A stretch of 64,000 nucleotides of DNA from Paenarthrobacter ureafaciens (lineage in GTDB: Bacteria; Actinomycetota; Actinomycetes; Actinomycetales; Micrococcaceae): assembly GCF_004028095.1 (NCBI RefSeq), contig NZ_SBHM01000007.1, positions 1,922,001 through 1,986,000 of the forward strand, written 5' to 3'. A program made the translations under genes and the position numbers. Of the stretch, positions 1 through 8,928 are shown piece by piece. Under the pieces are notes generated by a model that saw only the letters and a program-made list of their open reading frames with translations, did no database searches and was not told where the DNA came from. Position 1 is the first letter of the stretch. Every line of letters starts with the position of its first letter.

Positions 1-145
1 GCTGGTCCTGAAGCCCGGTCTCCGAGGCCGATACGTCAAAGCGCCGCTTCAGCTCAGCCACCACCGGGCGCACAAGCGAGCGCTTCTCCTTGAGGCTGTG
101 AACATCGCCCAGCAGCACATCGAATTCGACCCACCCAATCCACAT
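1..145 (-). CDS. DUF503 (YlxP-like) protein, 5' part only
   Basis: The minus strand from an ATG at 145 reads MWIGWVEFDVLLGDV, then SLKEKRSLVRPVVAELKRRF, and runs off the window after 48 codons. This start is the signature of the short DUF503/YlxP family: small ferredoxin-fold proteins often encoded near rbfA, truB and infB. The molecular function is not established. The next in-frame upstream codons offer no better start. The remaining half of the gene and its neighbours lie outside the window, so the usual rbfA linkage cannot be confirmed. Confidence 0.85.
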   Translation of the reverse strand, partial: MWIGWVEFDVLLGDVHSLKEKRSLVRPVVAELKRRFDVSASETGLQDQ

Positions 146-359
146 ACGCCCATTAAACAGGCGCAGGCGGCGATCTTGATCGAATCTTGAGGGAATGCCG
201 CGAGGAGGTTGAGCGAGCCGGATCACACTGGAGTCACGATCATCCACGGGGGGAGACGAGCAGCATGGGCACATTGCGCGGCAGCACGGAAGAAACCTGC
301 TTTGACAAGCATCCAGCCATGGTGGAGATTTGCGGGGGACCCAATGGCAGGAGCGAACC

Positions 360-1538
360 GTGATACTCGATGCGTTTTCCGCCAGGATGTCCCTTGGAGT
401 CGTTACCCTCACGCTTTTCCTGCTGTTCTCAGCCTCCTACGGCAAGACCAGGTCCCCCTACACGGGGTGGTGGGCGCTGGCCCTCTTCGAATTCATGCTC
501 GGCAATGCCGGCTTCCTGCTGAACGGAACTCCGCACCAGGTGTGGGCCAACCCCCTCGGCAACGTGCTGGTGGTAGCCGGTGCGTTCAGCATCTGGGCAG
601 GCGCCAGGACCTTGCGCGACCTCAGGGCAGCCCCCTGGCTGCTGGCTTTGGGGCCCCTGGTCACGGGGGTCGCTTCCACCCTGGAGGACCCGGCAAACAA
701 CATCTGGTCGGGTGGCGCAGTGTATCTGGCCATGATCACGGTTGGTGTTGGTCTGGCAGCCAGGGATCTCTGGCACTTCAAGCCCACCCATCCACAAATA
801 TCCAAGGCGATGTCGATCGTTGCCTGGTTCGCCACCCTGTACTTCTTTGCGCGGTTTATCTTCTACGTGACTCATGGTCCTGACAGCACCCTGTTCAAAG
901 GCTATTTCGGTGCAGGACCGCTGGGCCTGGTGACCACTGTCCTGCTGGTCGCCGCCTCGTTCACCATGACGACGCTCAGCAACGATCAACTGATCAGGGG
1001 GCTCCGCGAACGGGCCAGCCGCGACCACCTCACCGGGCTCCTCAACCGGGGAACCTTCATGGACCTGGCAGGGGCGGAGCTCAAGCGCCTGCGCGCCAGT
1101 GGTTCGGGTGCCGCCGTCGTCCTTGCCGACTTGGACCACTTCAAAGCCGTCAATGACGAACACGGCCACCGCGCGGGAGATGCAGCACTGAAGGCCTTCG
1201 CGGAGGCCTGCCGGGAAAGCGTCAGGTCCACGGACCTGGTGGGGCGCTACGGCGGGGAAGAGTTTGTCCTCTTCCTGCCTGGTGCCACGCAGAAAAGGGC
1301 AGAAGACATTGCCCTCGAAATAAGCAAACGGATGGCCACCATGGAAGTGCCCGGAGGCGGCGCTTTCCCCACGGTCAGCTACGGAGTCACATCCAGCACT
1401 CCAGCTACCGCAGACCTCACCTTCATGATCGAAGTTGCGGACGCAGCCCTTTACAGCGCCAAAGCGCAGGGCAGGAACCGGATTGTCGGAGCCAACCGCC
1501 TTGAGGCGGCAACTATCGCGGATGAGGCACGATCATGA
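360..1538 (+). CDS. Membrane-bound diguanylate cyclase (GGDEF)
   Basis: Predicted diguanylate cyclase making c-di-GMP from two GTP at the membrane. About 200 N-terminal residues form roughly six hydrophobic helices (a sensory membrane region of unknown ligand). A complete GGDEF domain follows, beginning at RDHLTGLLNRG, with signature GGEEF at residues 298-302. An RxxD inhibitory site (RSTD, 289-292) sits five residues before it, so product feedback is expected. The start chosen is GTG at 360, preceded by AGGAG with about 6-nt spacing; an upstream in-frame TTG at 330 has no comparable ribosome site. Its stop overlaps the next start (ATGA), so it heads a coupled three-gene operon. Confidence 0.93.
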   Translation: MILDAFSARMSLGVVTLTLFLLFSASYGKTRSPYTGWWALALFEFMLGNAGFLLNGTPHQVWANPLGNVLVVAGAFSIWAGARTLRDLRAAPWLLALGPLVTGVASTLEDPANNIWSGGAVYLAMITVGVGLAARDLWHFKPTHPQISKAMSIVAWFATLYFFARFIFYVTHGPDSTLFKGYFGAGPLGLVTTVLLVAASFTMTTLSNDQLIRGLRERASRDHLTGLLNRGTFMDLAGAELKRLRASGSGAAVVLADLDHFKAVNDEHGHRAGDAALKAFAEACRESVRSTDLVGRYGGEEFVLFLPGATQKRAEDIALEISKRMATMEVPGGGAFPTVSYGVTSSTPATADLTFMIEVADAALYSAKAQGRNRIVGANRLEAATIADEARS

Positions 1539-2038
1539 CCATCAACCAGCTGACCACCAAGATCCAGATCCAGCACAACCAGGAACTGGCCGCGTTCCGT
1601 CAGGACATCACCAGCCCGCCCTACCAGGCCGGCACGTCCACCACCCTCAACACGGCCAGGCGCTCGGTGCGGATGAATCCCGTCCACTCCGTAGAGGATG
1701 CCAGCGCCAACCTGACCATCGTCGCAGATGTTCAGGGACTCGCCTGGCTCACGGCGGACAAGGGGCTGCAAGGAAGCTGCATCACTCTCTCGATCGCAGG
1801 CCACCGGCGCACCACGGGAACCCGGGTCCCGCTGCCCCTGGGGGAATGCGACGCATGGGTCGAAGCCATCCTCGGACGCTCCTGGCTGCCTCAGGTCTAC
1901 CGCGCCGGGACACCCGCGCAGCCCGACGGGAAGCTGGACATCGCTTCCTACCGTTTGTTCCTTGACGAACGGAACAACCCGGTCGCCAAGCCGAAGTCCG
2001 TGGTTGACGACACTTTGCGGTACCTGGACCTCTCTTGA
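1535..2038 (+). CDS. Unknown 167-aa protein inside the c-di-GMP operon
   Basis: I do not recognise this protein. It is 167 aa, soluble-looking, with no signal peptide or membrane segment. It starts MTINQLTTKIQIQHNQ and its middle is rich in beta-strand-like stretches (ANLTIVADVQGLAWLT, SCITLSIAGH), suggesting a compact beta-containing domain. Basic motifs TARRSVR and GHRRTTGTR occur, but the companion residues of a PilZ c-di-GMP-binding motif are not evident, so I do not call it PilZ. Its ATG overlaps the stop of the cyclase gene by 4 bp, and its TGA overlaps the TTG start of the GGDEF-EAL gene. It is therefore translated with both c-di-GMP enzymes; a regulatory or partner role is inference. 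Confidence 0.85.
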   Translation: MTINQLTTKIQIQHNQELAAFRQDITSPPYQAGTSTTLNTARRSVRMNPVHSVEDASANLTIVADVQGLAWLTADKGLQGSCITLSIAGHRRTTGTRVPLPLGECDAWVEAILGRSWLPQVYRAGTPAQPDGKLDIASYRLFLDERNNPVAKPKSVVDDTLRYLDLS

Positions 2039-3366
2039 AACAACCCCGCACGGCCGCGAGCCACCACCCTGAAACCGACCCTATAACGGGCCTCGGCAAC
2101 CGGCTGGTGCTCGAGGACGCCTTGCGGGATGCCCAAGCGGCCGCGTCAAACGGAACATCGCCGGCTGCCCTGCTGCTGCTGAACCTGGACGGGTTCAAAG
2201 CCGTCAAAAGCTCGGTTGGCCACGCCGCCGCGGACCTTATCCTGCAGACCGTCGCCTCGCGTATCAGGGCGGCAGTGCAGGAGAACGACGTCGTCACCCG
2301 CCTGGGCGGCGACGAGTTCGGAATCCTTTTGCCGGCAACACCGCTGGCCCGGGCCGTGTCCGCGGGGAACCGCATCCTGGCTGCGGTCGAACCCGAGATC
2401 AATCTCGGCAGCGCGAACGTGCGCTGCACAGCGAGCATGGGGTTGAGGACCGCCGATCCCAGCCGCACCCCTGCCGAGCTGCTGATGGAAGCAGACCTTG
2501 CCCTGGGGGAGTCCAAAGCCGAGGGCCGGAACAAGGTCAGGACGTTCGATCCTGCCACCCTGCTGGCGCGCCAACTCGAGCGGCAGATCGTCAGCGAGCT
2601 GGGTCATGCCATCGGGTCGGACCAGCTTGTGCTCTTCTACCAGCCGATTGTGGAGCTGGCTACCGGCCGGCTCCAAGGCAGCGAGGCCTTGGTGCGGTGG
2701 AACCATCCCGAACGTGGACTCATCATGCCGGACAAGTTCATTCCCGTTGCCGAGGCCACGGGTTTGATTGCGGAACTGGGCCGTTGGGTGCTGCGCAATT
2801 CCGTGGCCCAGCTTGCCGCGTGGCGGCGCGACCCGGCCACCGCACACCACGATTTCTCCATGCGGATCAACGTATCGGCACCGGATCTGCAGAGCCTGGA
2901 GTTCGTCGATGATGTCCGGGAAGCCCTGTCCACGGCAGGCCTTCCGCCGGAGTCGCTGGTGCTGGAGCTGACAGAAAGCGCCATCATCCAGAACAACGAA
3001 CTGGACCGCTACACGCTGATGAGCCTCCACCGGCTGGGTGTGGGCCTTGAGATAGATGACTTCGGCACCGGATACTCATCCATCGGCTACCTACGCAAGC
3101 TGCCGGTGGACCACGTCAAAGTGGACCGGGAGTTCGTCCGCGACCTGGGTAAGGACGACACCCAGTTGCAGTTCCTCGCCGCCATTCAGAACGTGATCCG
3201 CTCCTGCGGACTCGACGGCATCTGGGAGGGAATAGAGACCGCCGAACAGGCCGAAGCGCTGCGGAGCATCGGTTGCACCAGCGGGCAGGGCTATTACTTT
3301 GGCCGCCCGGTTTCCGGGACCGAGTTCACGGCACAGCTGAAGCGGCAGGAAACCTGGCCCGCTTAA
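2035..3366 (+). CDS. GGDEF-EAL c-di-GMP turnover protein
   Basis: Tandem GGDEF-EAL protein of 443 aa without membrane segments. The GGDEF domain (about 15-170) keeps a canonical GGDEF at 91-95 but has no RxxD inhibitory site. The EAL domain (about 185-435) has EAL at 217-219 and the expected catalytic and metal-binding stretches: NVSAPDLQ, LELTESAI, DDFGTGYSS, KVDREFV, GIETAEQ and GQGYYFGRP. Phosphodiesterase activity is therefore likely, and cyclase activity possible. It starts at TTG 2035, overlapping the previous stop (TTGA), and is the last gene before a strong hairpin. Having a membrane cyclase and a soluble hydrolase in one transcript suggests a local, balanced c-di-GMP module. Confidence 0.94.
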   Translation: MKQPRTAASHHPETDPITGLGNRLVLEDALRDAQAAASNGTSPAALLLLNLDGFKAVKSSVGHAAADLILQTVASRIRAAVQENDVVTRLGGDEFGILLPATPLARAVSAGNRILAAVEPEINLGSANVRCTASMGLRTADPSRTPAELLMEADLALGESKAEGRNKVRTFDPATLLARQLERQIVSELGHAIGSDQLVLFYQPIVELATGRLQGSEALVRWNHPERGLIMPDKFIPVAEATGLIAELGRWVLRNSVAQLAAWRRDPATAHHDFSMRINVSAPDLQSLEFVDDVREALSTAGLPPESLVLELTESAIIQNNELDRYTLMSLHRLGVGLEIDDFGTGYSSIGYLRKLPVDHVKVDREFVRDLGKDDTQLQFLAAIQNVIRSCGLDGIWEGIETAEQAEALRSIGCTSGQGYYFGRPVSGTEFTAQLKRQETWPA

Positions 3367-3372
3367 ACGCAA

Positions 3373-3405
3373 AACGCGGGACCACATGAGTGGTCCCGCG
3401 TTTTT
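3373..3405. terminator. Bidirectional terminator, c-di-GMP operon / purL
   Basis: Perfect 13-bp inverted repeat (AACGCGGGACCAC, loop ATGA, GTGGTCCCGCGTT) followed by five T on the plus strand and preceded by four A, so it works from both sides. It lies between the convergent GGDEF-EAL and purL genes. Confidence 0.93.
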
Positions 3406-3411
3406 CGGGTG

Positions 3412-5721
3412 CTAGCCGAAGTACTTCGGCAGAGTGCCTTCGTGGGCTTCGCGGAGGGCCTCCAAGGAGAGCTCGTCCACGCCGTTGATCTCCAGCTTTC
3501 CACCGGCCGCGTCCACGACGCCGATCCGGAGGTGCGCGAAACCGCGGGCCGTGCACATGTCCTTGAATCGGACTTCCTCGGAGCGCGGAACGGACACGAT
3601 CGCACGTGCCTGGGACTCGGAGAACAGCGCGGTGAAGAGGTCCACACCGTCGCGTTCCATGAGTTCTTCCAGCGCGATGCGGGCACCGACGCCGTAACGC
3701 AGCGAGGACTCCACGAGTGCGGCTGCGAGGCCACCTTCGGAGAGGTCGTGTGCGGCATCAACCATGCCGTCGCGGGACGCGTTGATGAGGATCTCACCAA
3801 GCTGGCGCTCAGCTGCCAGGTCGACCTTCGGGGGCTGGCCACCGAGGTGTCCGCGCAGGTTGGACCATTCGGAACCATCCAGCTCAGCCGCGGTGGTGCC
3901 CAGCAGGTAGATGGCCTGCCCGTCCTCGCGCCAGCCCGACGGCGTACGGCGGGCGACGTCGTCGAGCTTGCCCAGGACTGCCACCACGGGGGAGGGATGG
4001 ATCGGTGTGGTGCCGGTCTGGTTGTACAGGGAGACGTTGCCGCCGGTCACCGGGACGCCCAACTCCATGCAGGCATCGGAGAGGCCGCGAATGGCTTCGG
4101 CGAGCTGCCACATGACGTCCGGGTCCTCCGGGGAGCCGAAGTTAAGGCAGTCGCTCACGGCCATCGGAACGGCACCGGAAGTGGCGACGTTGCGGTAGGC
4201 CTCGGCCAGTGCCAACTGTGCGCCCTTGTAGGGGTCCAGGTAGGTGTAGCGGCCGTTGGCGTCGGTGGCCAGGGCCACGCCCAGGCCGGTTTCCTCGTCA
4301 ACGCGGACCACGCCGGCGTCATCCGGGAACGCCATGGCAGTGTTGCCGCCAACATAGCGGTCGTACTGCTTGGTGATCCAGGACTTGCTGCACATGTTCG
4401 GGGAGGAAACCAGCTCGGTGACCGCCGCTGCCAGCTCCGAGGGAGCGGACGGACGGTTGGCGTCTTCAACGGAACCCGTGAAGGCGTTGGCCTGGACCGA
4501 GTCCTGCCACTCCGGGCGGGCGAACGGGCGGTCGTAGACCGGGCCGTCGTGCGCAACGGTGCGGGGATCGACGTCGACGATTACTTCGCCTTCCCAGGTG
4601 ATGATGAGGCGGCCGGTATCGGTCACTTCACCCAACCAGGAGTACTCCACGGCCCACTTGTCCATCACGGCCTCGAACGCTTCCACGTTCTCCGGCGTGA
4701 CGATTGCCATCATGCGTTCCTGGGACTCGGACATGAGGATCTCGCCCGGGGTCAGCGTGGGGTCGCGCAGCAGGACGGACGTCAGTTCAACCTGCATGCC
4801 GCCGTCGCCGTTGGAAGCGAGCTCGGACGTGGCACAGGAGATGCCCGCGGCGCCGAGGTCCTGGATGCCCTCCACCAGGGAACCCTTGAAAAGTTCGAGG
4901 CAGCACTCGATGAGCACCTTCTCCGCGAAGGGGTCGCCAACCTGGACTGCGGGGCGCTTGGACGGCTTGGAGTCGTCGAAGGACTCCGATGCGAGCACCG
5001 AAGCGCCACCGATTCCGTCGCCACCGGTGCGGGCGCCGAAGAGGACAACCTTGTTGCCCTTGCCGGAGGCGTTGGCCAGGCGGATGTCCTCGTGGCGCAT
5101 GACACCGACAGCCAGCGCGTTCACCAGCGGGTTGCCCTGGTAGACGGAGTCGAAGACCATTTCGCCGCCGATGTTCGGCAGGCCGAGGCAGTTGCCGTAG
5201 CCACCGATGCCGGCAACGGCGCCGTGCATGACGCGTGCGGTGTCCGGGTGGTCGATCGCGCCGAAGCGGAGCGGATCCATGACGGCTACGGGGCGGGCAC
5301 CCATGGAGATGATGTCGCGGACAATGCCGCCGATGCCGGTAGCAGCGCCCTGGTAGGGCTCAACGAACGACGGCGAGTTGTGGGACTCGATCTTGAAGGT
5401 CACGGCCCAGCCGTCGCCGAGGTTGGTCACGCCGGCGTTCTCGCCGATGCCCACCAGCATGTCCTTCTTCATTTCCTCCGTGACCTTCTCGCCGAACTGG
5501 CGGAGGTGGTTCTTGGAAGACTTGTAGGAGCAGTGCTCGCTCCACATGACGGAGTACATGGCGAGCTCGGCACCGGTGGGGCGGCGGCCGAGGACCTTGA
5601 CGATCTCGTCGAATTCGTTCTGCTTCAGGCCCAGTTCGGCCCACGGGAGTTCCGTGTCCGGGGTCTTGGCGGCGTTTTCAACGGTATCGATGTTGAACTT
5701 CTTGGTGGTTTCCGTGGTCAC
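3412..5721 (-). CDS. purL: Phosphoribosylformylglycinamidine synthase subunit PurL
   Basis: Large subunit of FGAM synthase, the fourth step of purine synthesis: FGAR plus ATP and ammonia give FGAM. At 769 aa it is the small-PurL type that needs PurQ and PurS. Family stretches are clear: [17 protein letters not shown] near the N-terminus, [20 protein letters not shown] (ATP/metal region), [16 protein letters not shown], and late motifs such as [11 protein letters not shown] and [14 protein letters not shown]. The gene overlaps purQ by 4 bp, completing a purS-purQ-purL operon on the minus strand and implying co-translation of the complex. No truncation is visible. Very long ORFs on the opposite strand here are codon-bias shadows. 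Confidence 0.98.
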   Translation of the reverse strand: MTTETTKKFNIDTVENAAKTPDTELPWAELGLKQNEFDEIVKVLGRRPTGAELAMYSVMWSEHCSYKSSKNHLRQFGEKVTEEMKKDMLVGIGENAGVTNLGDGWAVTFKIESHNSPSFVEPYQGAATGIGGIVRDIISMGARPVAVMDPLRFGAIDHPDTARVMHGAVAGIGGYGNCLGLPNIGGEMVFDSVYQGNPLVNALAVGVMRHEDIRLANASGKGNKVVLFGARTGGDGIGGASVLASESFDDSKPSKRPAVQVGDPFAEKVLIECCLELFKGSLVEGIQDLGAAGISCATSELASNGDGGMQVELTSVLLRDPTLTPGEILMSESQERMMAIVTPENVEAFEAVMDKWAVEYSWLGEVTDTGRLIITWEGEVIVDVDPRTVAHDGPVYDRPFARPEWQDSVQANAFTGSVEDANRPSAPSELAAAVTELVSSPNMCSKSWITKQYDRYVGGNTAMAFPDDAGVVRVDEETGLGVALATDANGRYTYLDPYKGAQLALAEAYRNVATSGAVPMAVSDCLNFGSPEDPDVMWQLAEAIRGLSDACMELGVPVTGGNVSLYNQTGTTPIHPSPVVAVLGKLDDVARRTPSGWREDGQAIYLLGTTAAELDGSEWSNLRGHLGGQPPKVDLAAERQLGEILINASRDGMVDAAHDLSEGGLAAALVESSLRYGVGARIALEELMERDGVDLFTALFSESQARAIVSVPRSEEVRFKDMCTARGFAHLRIGVVDAAGGKLEINGVDELSLEALREAHEGTLPKYFG

Positions 5722-6488
5722 TTGTCGCCTCCCACAATCTTGGTCAGTACGGAGGTGAAGAAACCGAGTCCGTCGGTGTCGGACGCTGCTCCATCGAGCG
5801 CTTCGGGACCAAAGCCGGCCTCAACGGCGTGCTCGGGGTGCGGCATGAGGCCCACCACGTTGCCGGCGGCGCTGGAGATCCCGGCGATGTCACGGCGGGA
5901 GCCGTTCGGGTTGAAGCCCACGTAGCGGAAGACGACGCGGCCCTCGGCTTCAAGGGCGTCGAGGGTCTTCTCGTCGGCGATGTACTGGCCGTCCTGGTTC
6001 TTCAGCGGCACAGTGATTTCCTGGCCATGCCGGTAGTCCAGGGTCCAGGCAGTGTTGGCGTTTTCGACGCGCAGCACCTGGTCGCGGCAGATGAACTTCA
6101 GGTGGTCGTTCTTGATCATGGAGCCGGGCAGCAAGTGCGATTCGGTCAGGATCTGGAAACCATTGCAAATACCGAGGACCGGCAGCTTTGCATCGGAGTT
6201 CGCGGCATCGATGATCTTGGACATCAGCGGCGCGAAACGCGAAATGGCACCGGCGCGCAGGTAGTCGCCGTAGGAGAAACCGCCGGGAATGATGACGGCG
6301 TCAACGTCACCGAGGCTTTCGTCTGCGTGCCAAAGCGACACCGCCGTGCCGCCTGCAAGCCGAACTGCACGGGCGGCGTCGCGGTCGTCCAAGGTACCGG
6401 GGAAGGTGACGACGCCGATCTTGGCGCCTGCCAAGCGGGGTTCCGCGGCGACAGCCACCGCCTCGCCAATCAGGGGGATTGAAGTCAT
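5718..6488 (-). CDS. purQ: Phosphoribosylformylglycinamidine synthase subunit PurQ
   Basis: Glutaminase subunit of FGAM synthase, releasing ammonia from glutamine for PurL. Class I amidotransferase features are present: [19 protein letters not shown] at the start, the [14 protein letters not shown] loop, the nucleophile Cys in [10 protein letters not shown], and the His/Glu pair in MPHPEHAVE near the end. At 256 aa it is slightly longer than typical because of an N-terminal extension of about 20 residues ([20 protein letters not shown]); the true start could be internal. It sits one base downstream of purS and overlaps purL by 4 bp. Confidence 0.97.
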   Translation of the reverse strand: MTSIPLIGEAVAVAAEPRLAGAKIGVVTFPGTLDDRDAARAVRLAGGTAVSLWHADESLGDVDAVIIPGGFSYGDYLRAGAISRFAPLMSKIIDAANSDAKLPVLGICNGFQILTESHLLPGSMIKNDHLKFICRDQVLRVENANTAWTLDYRHGQEITVPLKNQDGQYIADEKTLDALEAEGRVVFRYVGFNPNGSRRDIAGISSAAGNVVGLMPHPEHAVEAGFGPEALDGAASDTDGLGFFTSVLTKIVGGDK

Positions 6489-6489
6489 G

Positions 6490-6741
6490 TCAGGCCTCGA
6501 CGACCTCGACGTTGACTACGTCTTCGATGACAGGGTTGGAGAGCAGAGTCTCGGCAGCTTCACGGGCCTGGGCCAGGATAGCGTCGGTCACCTCGCCGTC
6601 AACCGTCAGTTCGAAGCGCTTGCCTTGGCGGACTGCGCTGAAGCTGTTGAAGCCAAGGCGGGGCAGTGCACCCACAATGGCTTTCCCCTGGGGGTCCAGA
6701 ATCTCGGGCTTGGGCATGACGTCAACGACGATCCGGGGCAT
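6490..6741 (-). CDS. purS: Phosphoribosylformylglycinamidine synthase subunit PurS
   Basis: Small 83-aa PurS subunit, which bridges PurQ and PurL and helps channel ammonia. The sequence [20 protein letters not shown] then [16 protein letters not shown] matches the family, and the length is typical. The start ATG has a good ribosome site (AGGAG, about 7 nt upstream). It is the first gene of purSQL. The 284-bp region upstream holds the promoter; TAGGAT at 6889-6894 (minus strand) is a possible -10 without a convincing -35. Two 13-14-bp direct repeats (GTGTCCTGAAA core) lie at 6833-6858. Confidence 0.97.
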   Translation of the reverse strand: MPRIVVDVMPKPEILDPQGKAIVGALPRLGFNSFSAVRQGKRFELTVDGEVTDAILAQAREAAETLLSNPVIEDVVNVEVVEA

Positions 6742-7025
6742 CCGGTAACTCCTGTGCGTGAGTTGGGTGAACCTTTAAATAAGGCTGCCGCGGAGGGTGC
6801 CGTCTCACGCCGGTCAGCCGCGTTCGAACTGTGTCCTGAAAACGGTGTCCTGAAACGGTGTGGGGGCGCTCCGCGAGCTTGCACATCTATCCTACCGGGA
6901 GTCGCGCGCATACCCTATTCAGCGCAATTGCGCGAGGAGCCCGGGCCGTTTCGGTGGAAATTCCCTGCGTTGGAGGGCCCGACGGCGGTATGGCAGCAGG
7001 TGCCGGGCGTCACTAGGATGGCGGC

Positions 7026-7211
7026 ATGGCTGAGAAACCGAAGTCGATGGTGTTGGGCATTGTGGGTGCCGCAGTCTTTGCCGGGCTGGGGCGCATGGTC
7101 CTCCAAAGAATCAAGGCAGACAAGGCTGCACGAAGCCAGCGGGTCACCACTGCACTGGACAAGGAGACGCGGGAACGGATCAGCCGGGCGATCAGGACGC
7201 CAGGCAAATAA
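7026..7211 (+). CDS. Small membrane-anchored protein, unknown
   Basis: A 61-aa protein with one hydrophobic N-terminal segment (about residues 8-27, MVLGIVGAAVFAGLGRMVL) and a strongly basic tail (KADKAARSQRVTTALDKETR). It looks like a single-pass membrane peptide with a cytoplasmic charged tail. No family is recognised. It is divergent from purS and separated from the DUF1540 gene by about 160 bp containing no other ORF. Codon use and composition agree with a real gene, but without homology this stays a hypothetical protein. Confidence 0.6.
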   Translation: MAEKPKSMVLGIVGAAVFAGLGRMVLQRIKADKAARSQRVTTALDKETRERISRAIRTPGK

Positions 7212-7372
7212 TGTCCGTCGGGCAGCACCGGCGGCTTACGGGTAGCGCACCGCAGTAATAGCGAACGTACAAATGCGCTAATGCAACGGGTTAAACTCTT
7301 GGATTCCGGCGTAGTTTAGGTCCTACACGCCGGTCCCTTGCCGGGGCCACCAAGACCCGACCAGGAGGAACA

Positions 7373-7663
7373 ATGACGGACCACATTGCAGAAGTATCCG
7401 CCTGTAGCGTTGGCAGTTGCGGATTCAATCATGACGGATGCACGGCATTCGGCATCACCATCGGTGGCACCCAGGACCACGCTTCCTGCGCCACGTTCAT
7501 TGACACGAACGCCATGGGTGGACTTCCAAAGGTCCTCGCCCACGTCGGCGCCTGCCAACGTTCCGAATGCGTGCATAACAACAACCTCATGTGTGAAGCA
7601 CACGACGTGAAGGTGGGACCCGGCGCAGATTCCGCGGACTGCCTGACGTACGAGCACACGTGA
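7373..7663 (+). CDS. DUF1540 cysteine-rich protein
   Basis: A 96-aa protein with paired DUF1540-type cysteine motifs: CSVGSCGFNHDGCTAFGI near residue 10 and CQRSECVHNNNLMCEAHDV near residue 62, each followed by a further Cys (SCATF, DCLTYEH). Such spacing suggests metal binding, probably zinc, though the biological role of DUF1540 is unknown. The start is well supported by CCAGGAGGAACA directly before the ATG. It is a single gene followed by a strong terminator. Upstream at about 7280-7320 there are AT-richer stretches but no promoter I would commit to. Confidence 0.9.
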   Translation: MTDHIAEVSACSVGSCGFNHDGCTAFGITIGGTQDHASCATFIDTNAMGGLPKVLAHVGACQRSECVHNNNLMCEAHDVKVGPGADSADCLTYEHT

Positions 7664-7672
7664 TCCTTCGTC

Positions 7673-7714
7673 AAAAGAGCGGGTGCGCCCTTGCCGGGCG
7701 CGCCCGCTCTTTTT
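7673..7714. terminator. Strong terminator after the DUF1540 gene
   Basis: 18-bp inverted repeat (AAAAGAGCGGGTGCGCCC, loop TTGCC, complementary arm with one G-T pair) ending in a T run and starting with an A run. It can serve the DUF1540 gene and the convergent dehydrogenase gene. Confidence 0.93.
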
Positions 7715-7734
7715 GCGTCAAACGCAGGGTTGAA

Positions 7735-8670
7735 TCAGCGAACCAGGTTCTTCAGCTCACGGCGCTCGCGGAGCGCTGCGATGTTCGACAATACGAGGGC
7801 TGACCCGCCCTTGGGCCGGTTCCCGGCGACGTGCGGAGTGATGATCAAGTTGGGTGCGGACCATAGTTCCGACCCGGCCGGCAGGGGCTCTGTCTTGGTG
7901 ACGTCCACTGCCGCTGCGCGGAGGCGGCCATCGCGAAGGGCGGCCAGCAGGGCGTCTTCGTCCACGGTGGCGCCGCGTCCTACATTCACGAACACAGCCG
8001 TATCCGGCAGGGCATCCAGAATCTCTTCGTTCAGCGAATTTTCCGTCTCGGGGGTGGCCGGGAGGATGGAAATGAGCACGTCCGTTGTGGCCAGGACCCC
8101 GGGGAGATCCCCGGTTGCGACCACGGGAAAGCCGTAGCGCTCGCCCGCAGAGTTCGCGACGCCGGTGACCTCCGCACCCAGCGCGGCCAGCAGGGGAGCG
8201 AGGCGTCCTGCGATCGAGCCGAACCCCCAAATGGTGACTTTGGCGCCGTCGAGCGTGTAGAGCTGTTCTGTGTCCGGGGCGGACTGGGCCGCGTTGTACT
8301 CCCGGTCCCAGAGTGCCGACTTCTGCCCTTCGAACAGCACGTCCAAGCGGCGCACGGCTGCCAGCACCAATGCCAGTGCGTGTTCCGCCACCGGACCGTC
8401 GTGGAGCGAGCGGCCTGAGGTGACCTGCACATTGTCCGGGAACCCGGCTGCGAGCACCGAATCGGGGCCGGCTGCCAACGTCTGGACGAGCCGCAGGTTT
8501 GTGAGCCGCCGGGCAGCGTCCTCCAGGTTGCCGCTGGTGTTCTGCCACGTCACCAGGACCTCGGCGTCGATGTGTTCGTCCGGAATCGGTTGGTCCACTT
8601 GGTAGGACGCGACCTCTTCGCCCGAAGTTCCGAGGTCCAGCTCGATGGTATTGGGGACGAGGATCTTCAA
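7735..8670 (-). CDS. D-isomer-specific 2-hydroxyacid dehydrogenase
   Basis: NAD(P)-dependent 2-hydroxyacid dehydrogenase of 311 aa. The dinucleotide fold is marked by VTIWGFGSIAGRLAPLLAAL (about 145-164). The catalytic trio is recognisable as Arg232 in NVGRGA, Glu261 in KTEPLP and His280 in ITPHVAG. HADH features such as LISILPATPET and DEDALLAALRDGRL-RAAAVDV are intact. The substrate cannot be told from sequence; family members act on phosphoglycerate, glyoxylate/hydroxypyruvate or other 2-ketoacids, and the short form without an ACT domain argues against SerA. It is a single gene, convergent with the DUF1540 gene and divergent from the sialidase gene. Confidence 0.93.
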   Translation of the reverse strand: MKILVPNTIELDLGTSGEEVASYQVDQPIPDEHIDAEVLVTWQNTSGNLEDAARRLTNLRLVQTLAAGPDSVLAAGFPDNVQVTSGRSLHDGPVAEHALALVLAAVRRLDVLFEGQKSALWDREYNAAQSAPDTEQLYTLDGAKVTIWGFGSIAGRLAPLLAALGAEVTGVANSAGERYGFPVVATGDLPGVLATTDVLISILPATPETENSLNEEILDALPDTAVFVNVGRGATVDEDALLAALRDGRLRAAAVDVTKTEPLPAGSELWSAPNLIITPHVAGNRPKGGSALVLSNIAALRERRELKNLVR

Positions 8671-8856
8671 GGCGGAACTCCGTTACTGCTCGCGGGTCAT
8701 GGTCTTTGCTCTGGTGGAGGGCTTGTGCTCGACGTTATCTGCTTTGGCGGACAAAAACTTGATTCAGCGTCATCGCTAGCAATGTGACGGCCAGCACTTT
8801 ATGGTTGTAGGACGTTCGACGTGGCACGTAATACGAGGTATCTAGTCTGCGCGAAT

Positions 8857-8928
8857 GATCCACCAGCACCTCCGCAGTGAGCGGAAAGAGGAAGGAACAC
8901 GGATTTGAGATCCAACAGCACCTCCGCA
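8857..8928. repeat. 20-bp direct repeat spanning the sialidase start
   Basis: GATCCACCAGCACCTCCGCA at 8857-8876 recurs with one change (GATCCAACAGCACCTCCGCA) at 8909-8928. The second copy is inside the first codons of the sialidase gene (Ser-Asn-Ser-Thr-Ser-Ala), the first lies before the ribosome site. It looks like a local duplication or a pair of regulatory sites. Confidence 0.75.

Noticed and set aside
1535..2038. PilZ c-di-GMP receptor for the middle protein of the c-di-GMP operon
   Set aside because: Arg-rich motifs are present but the D/N-x-S-x-x-G companion motif is not seen in a suitable position.
3409..5925. 838-aa plus-strand ORF opposite purL
   Set aside because: Antisense to a certain purL/purQ region; composition is the mirror of high-GC codon bias and no family is recognisable.
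6833..6858. Direct repeats GTGTCCTGAAA upstream of purS as a regulator site
   Set aside because: Only two short copies, without symmetry or a fixed relation to a promoter; recorded but not claimed.
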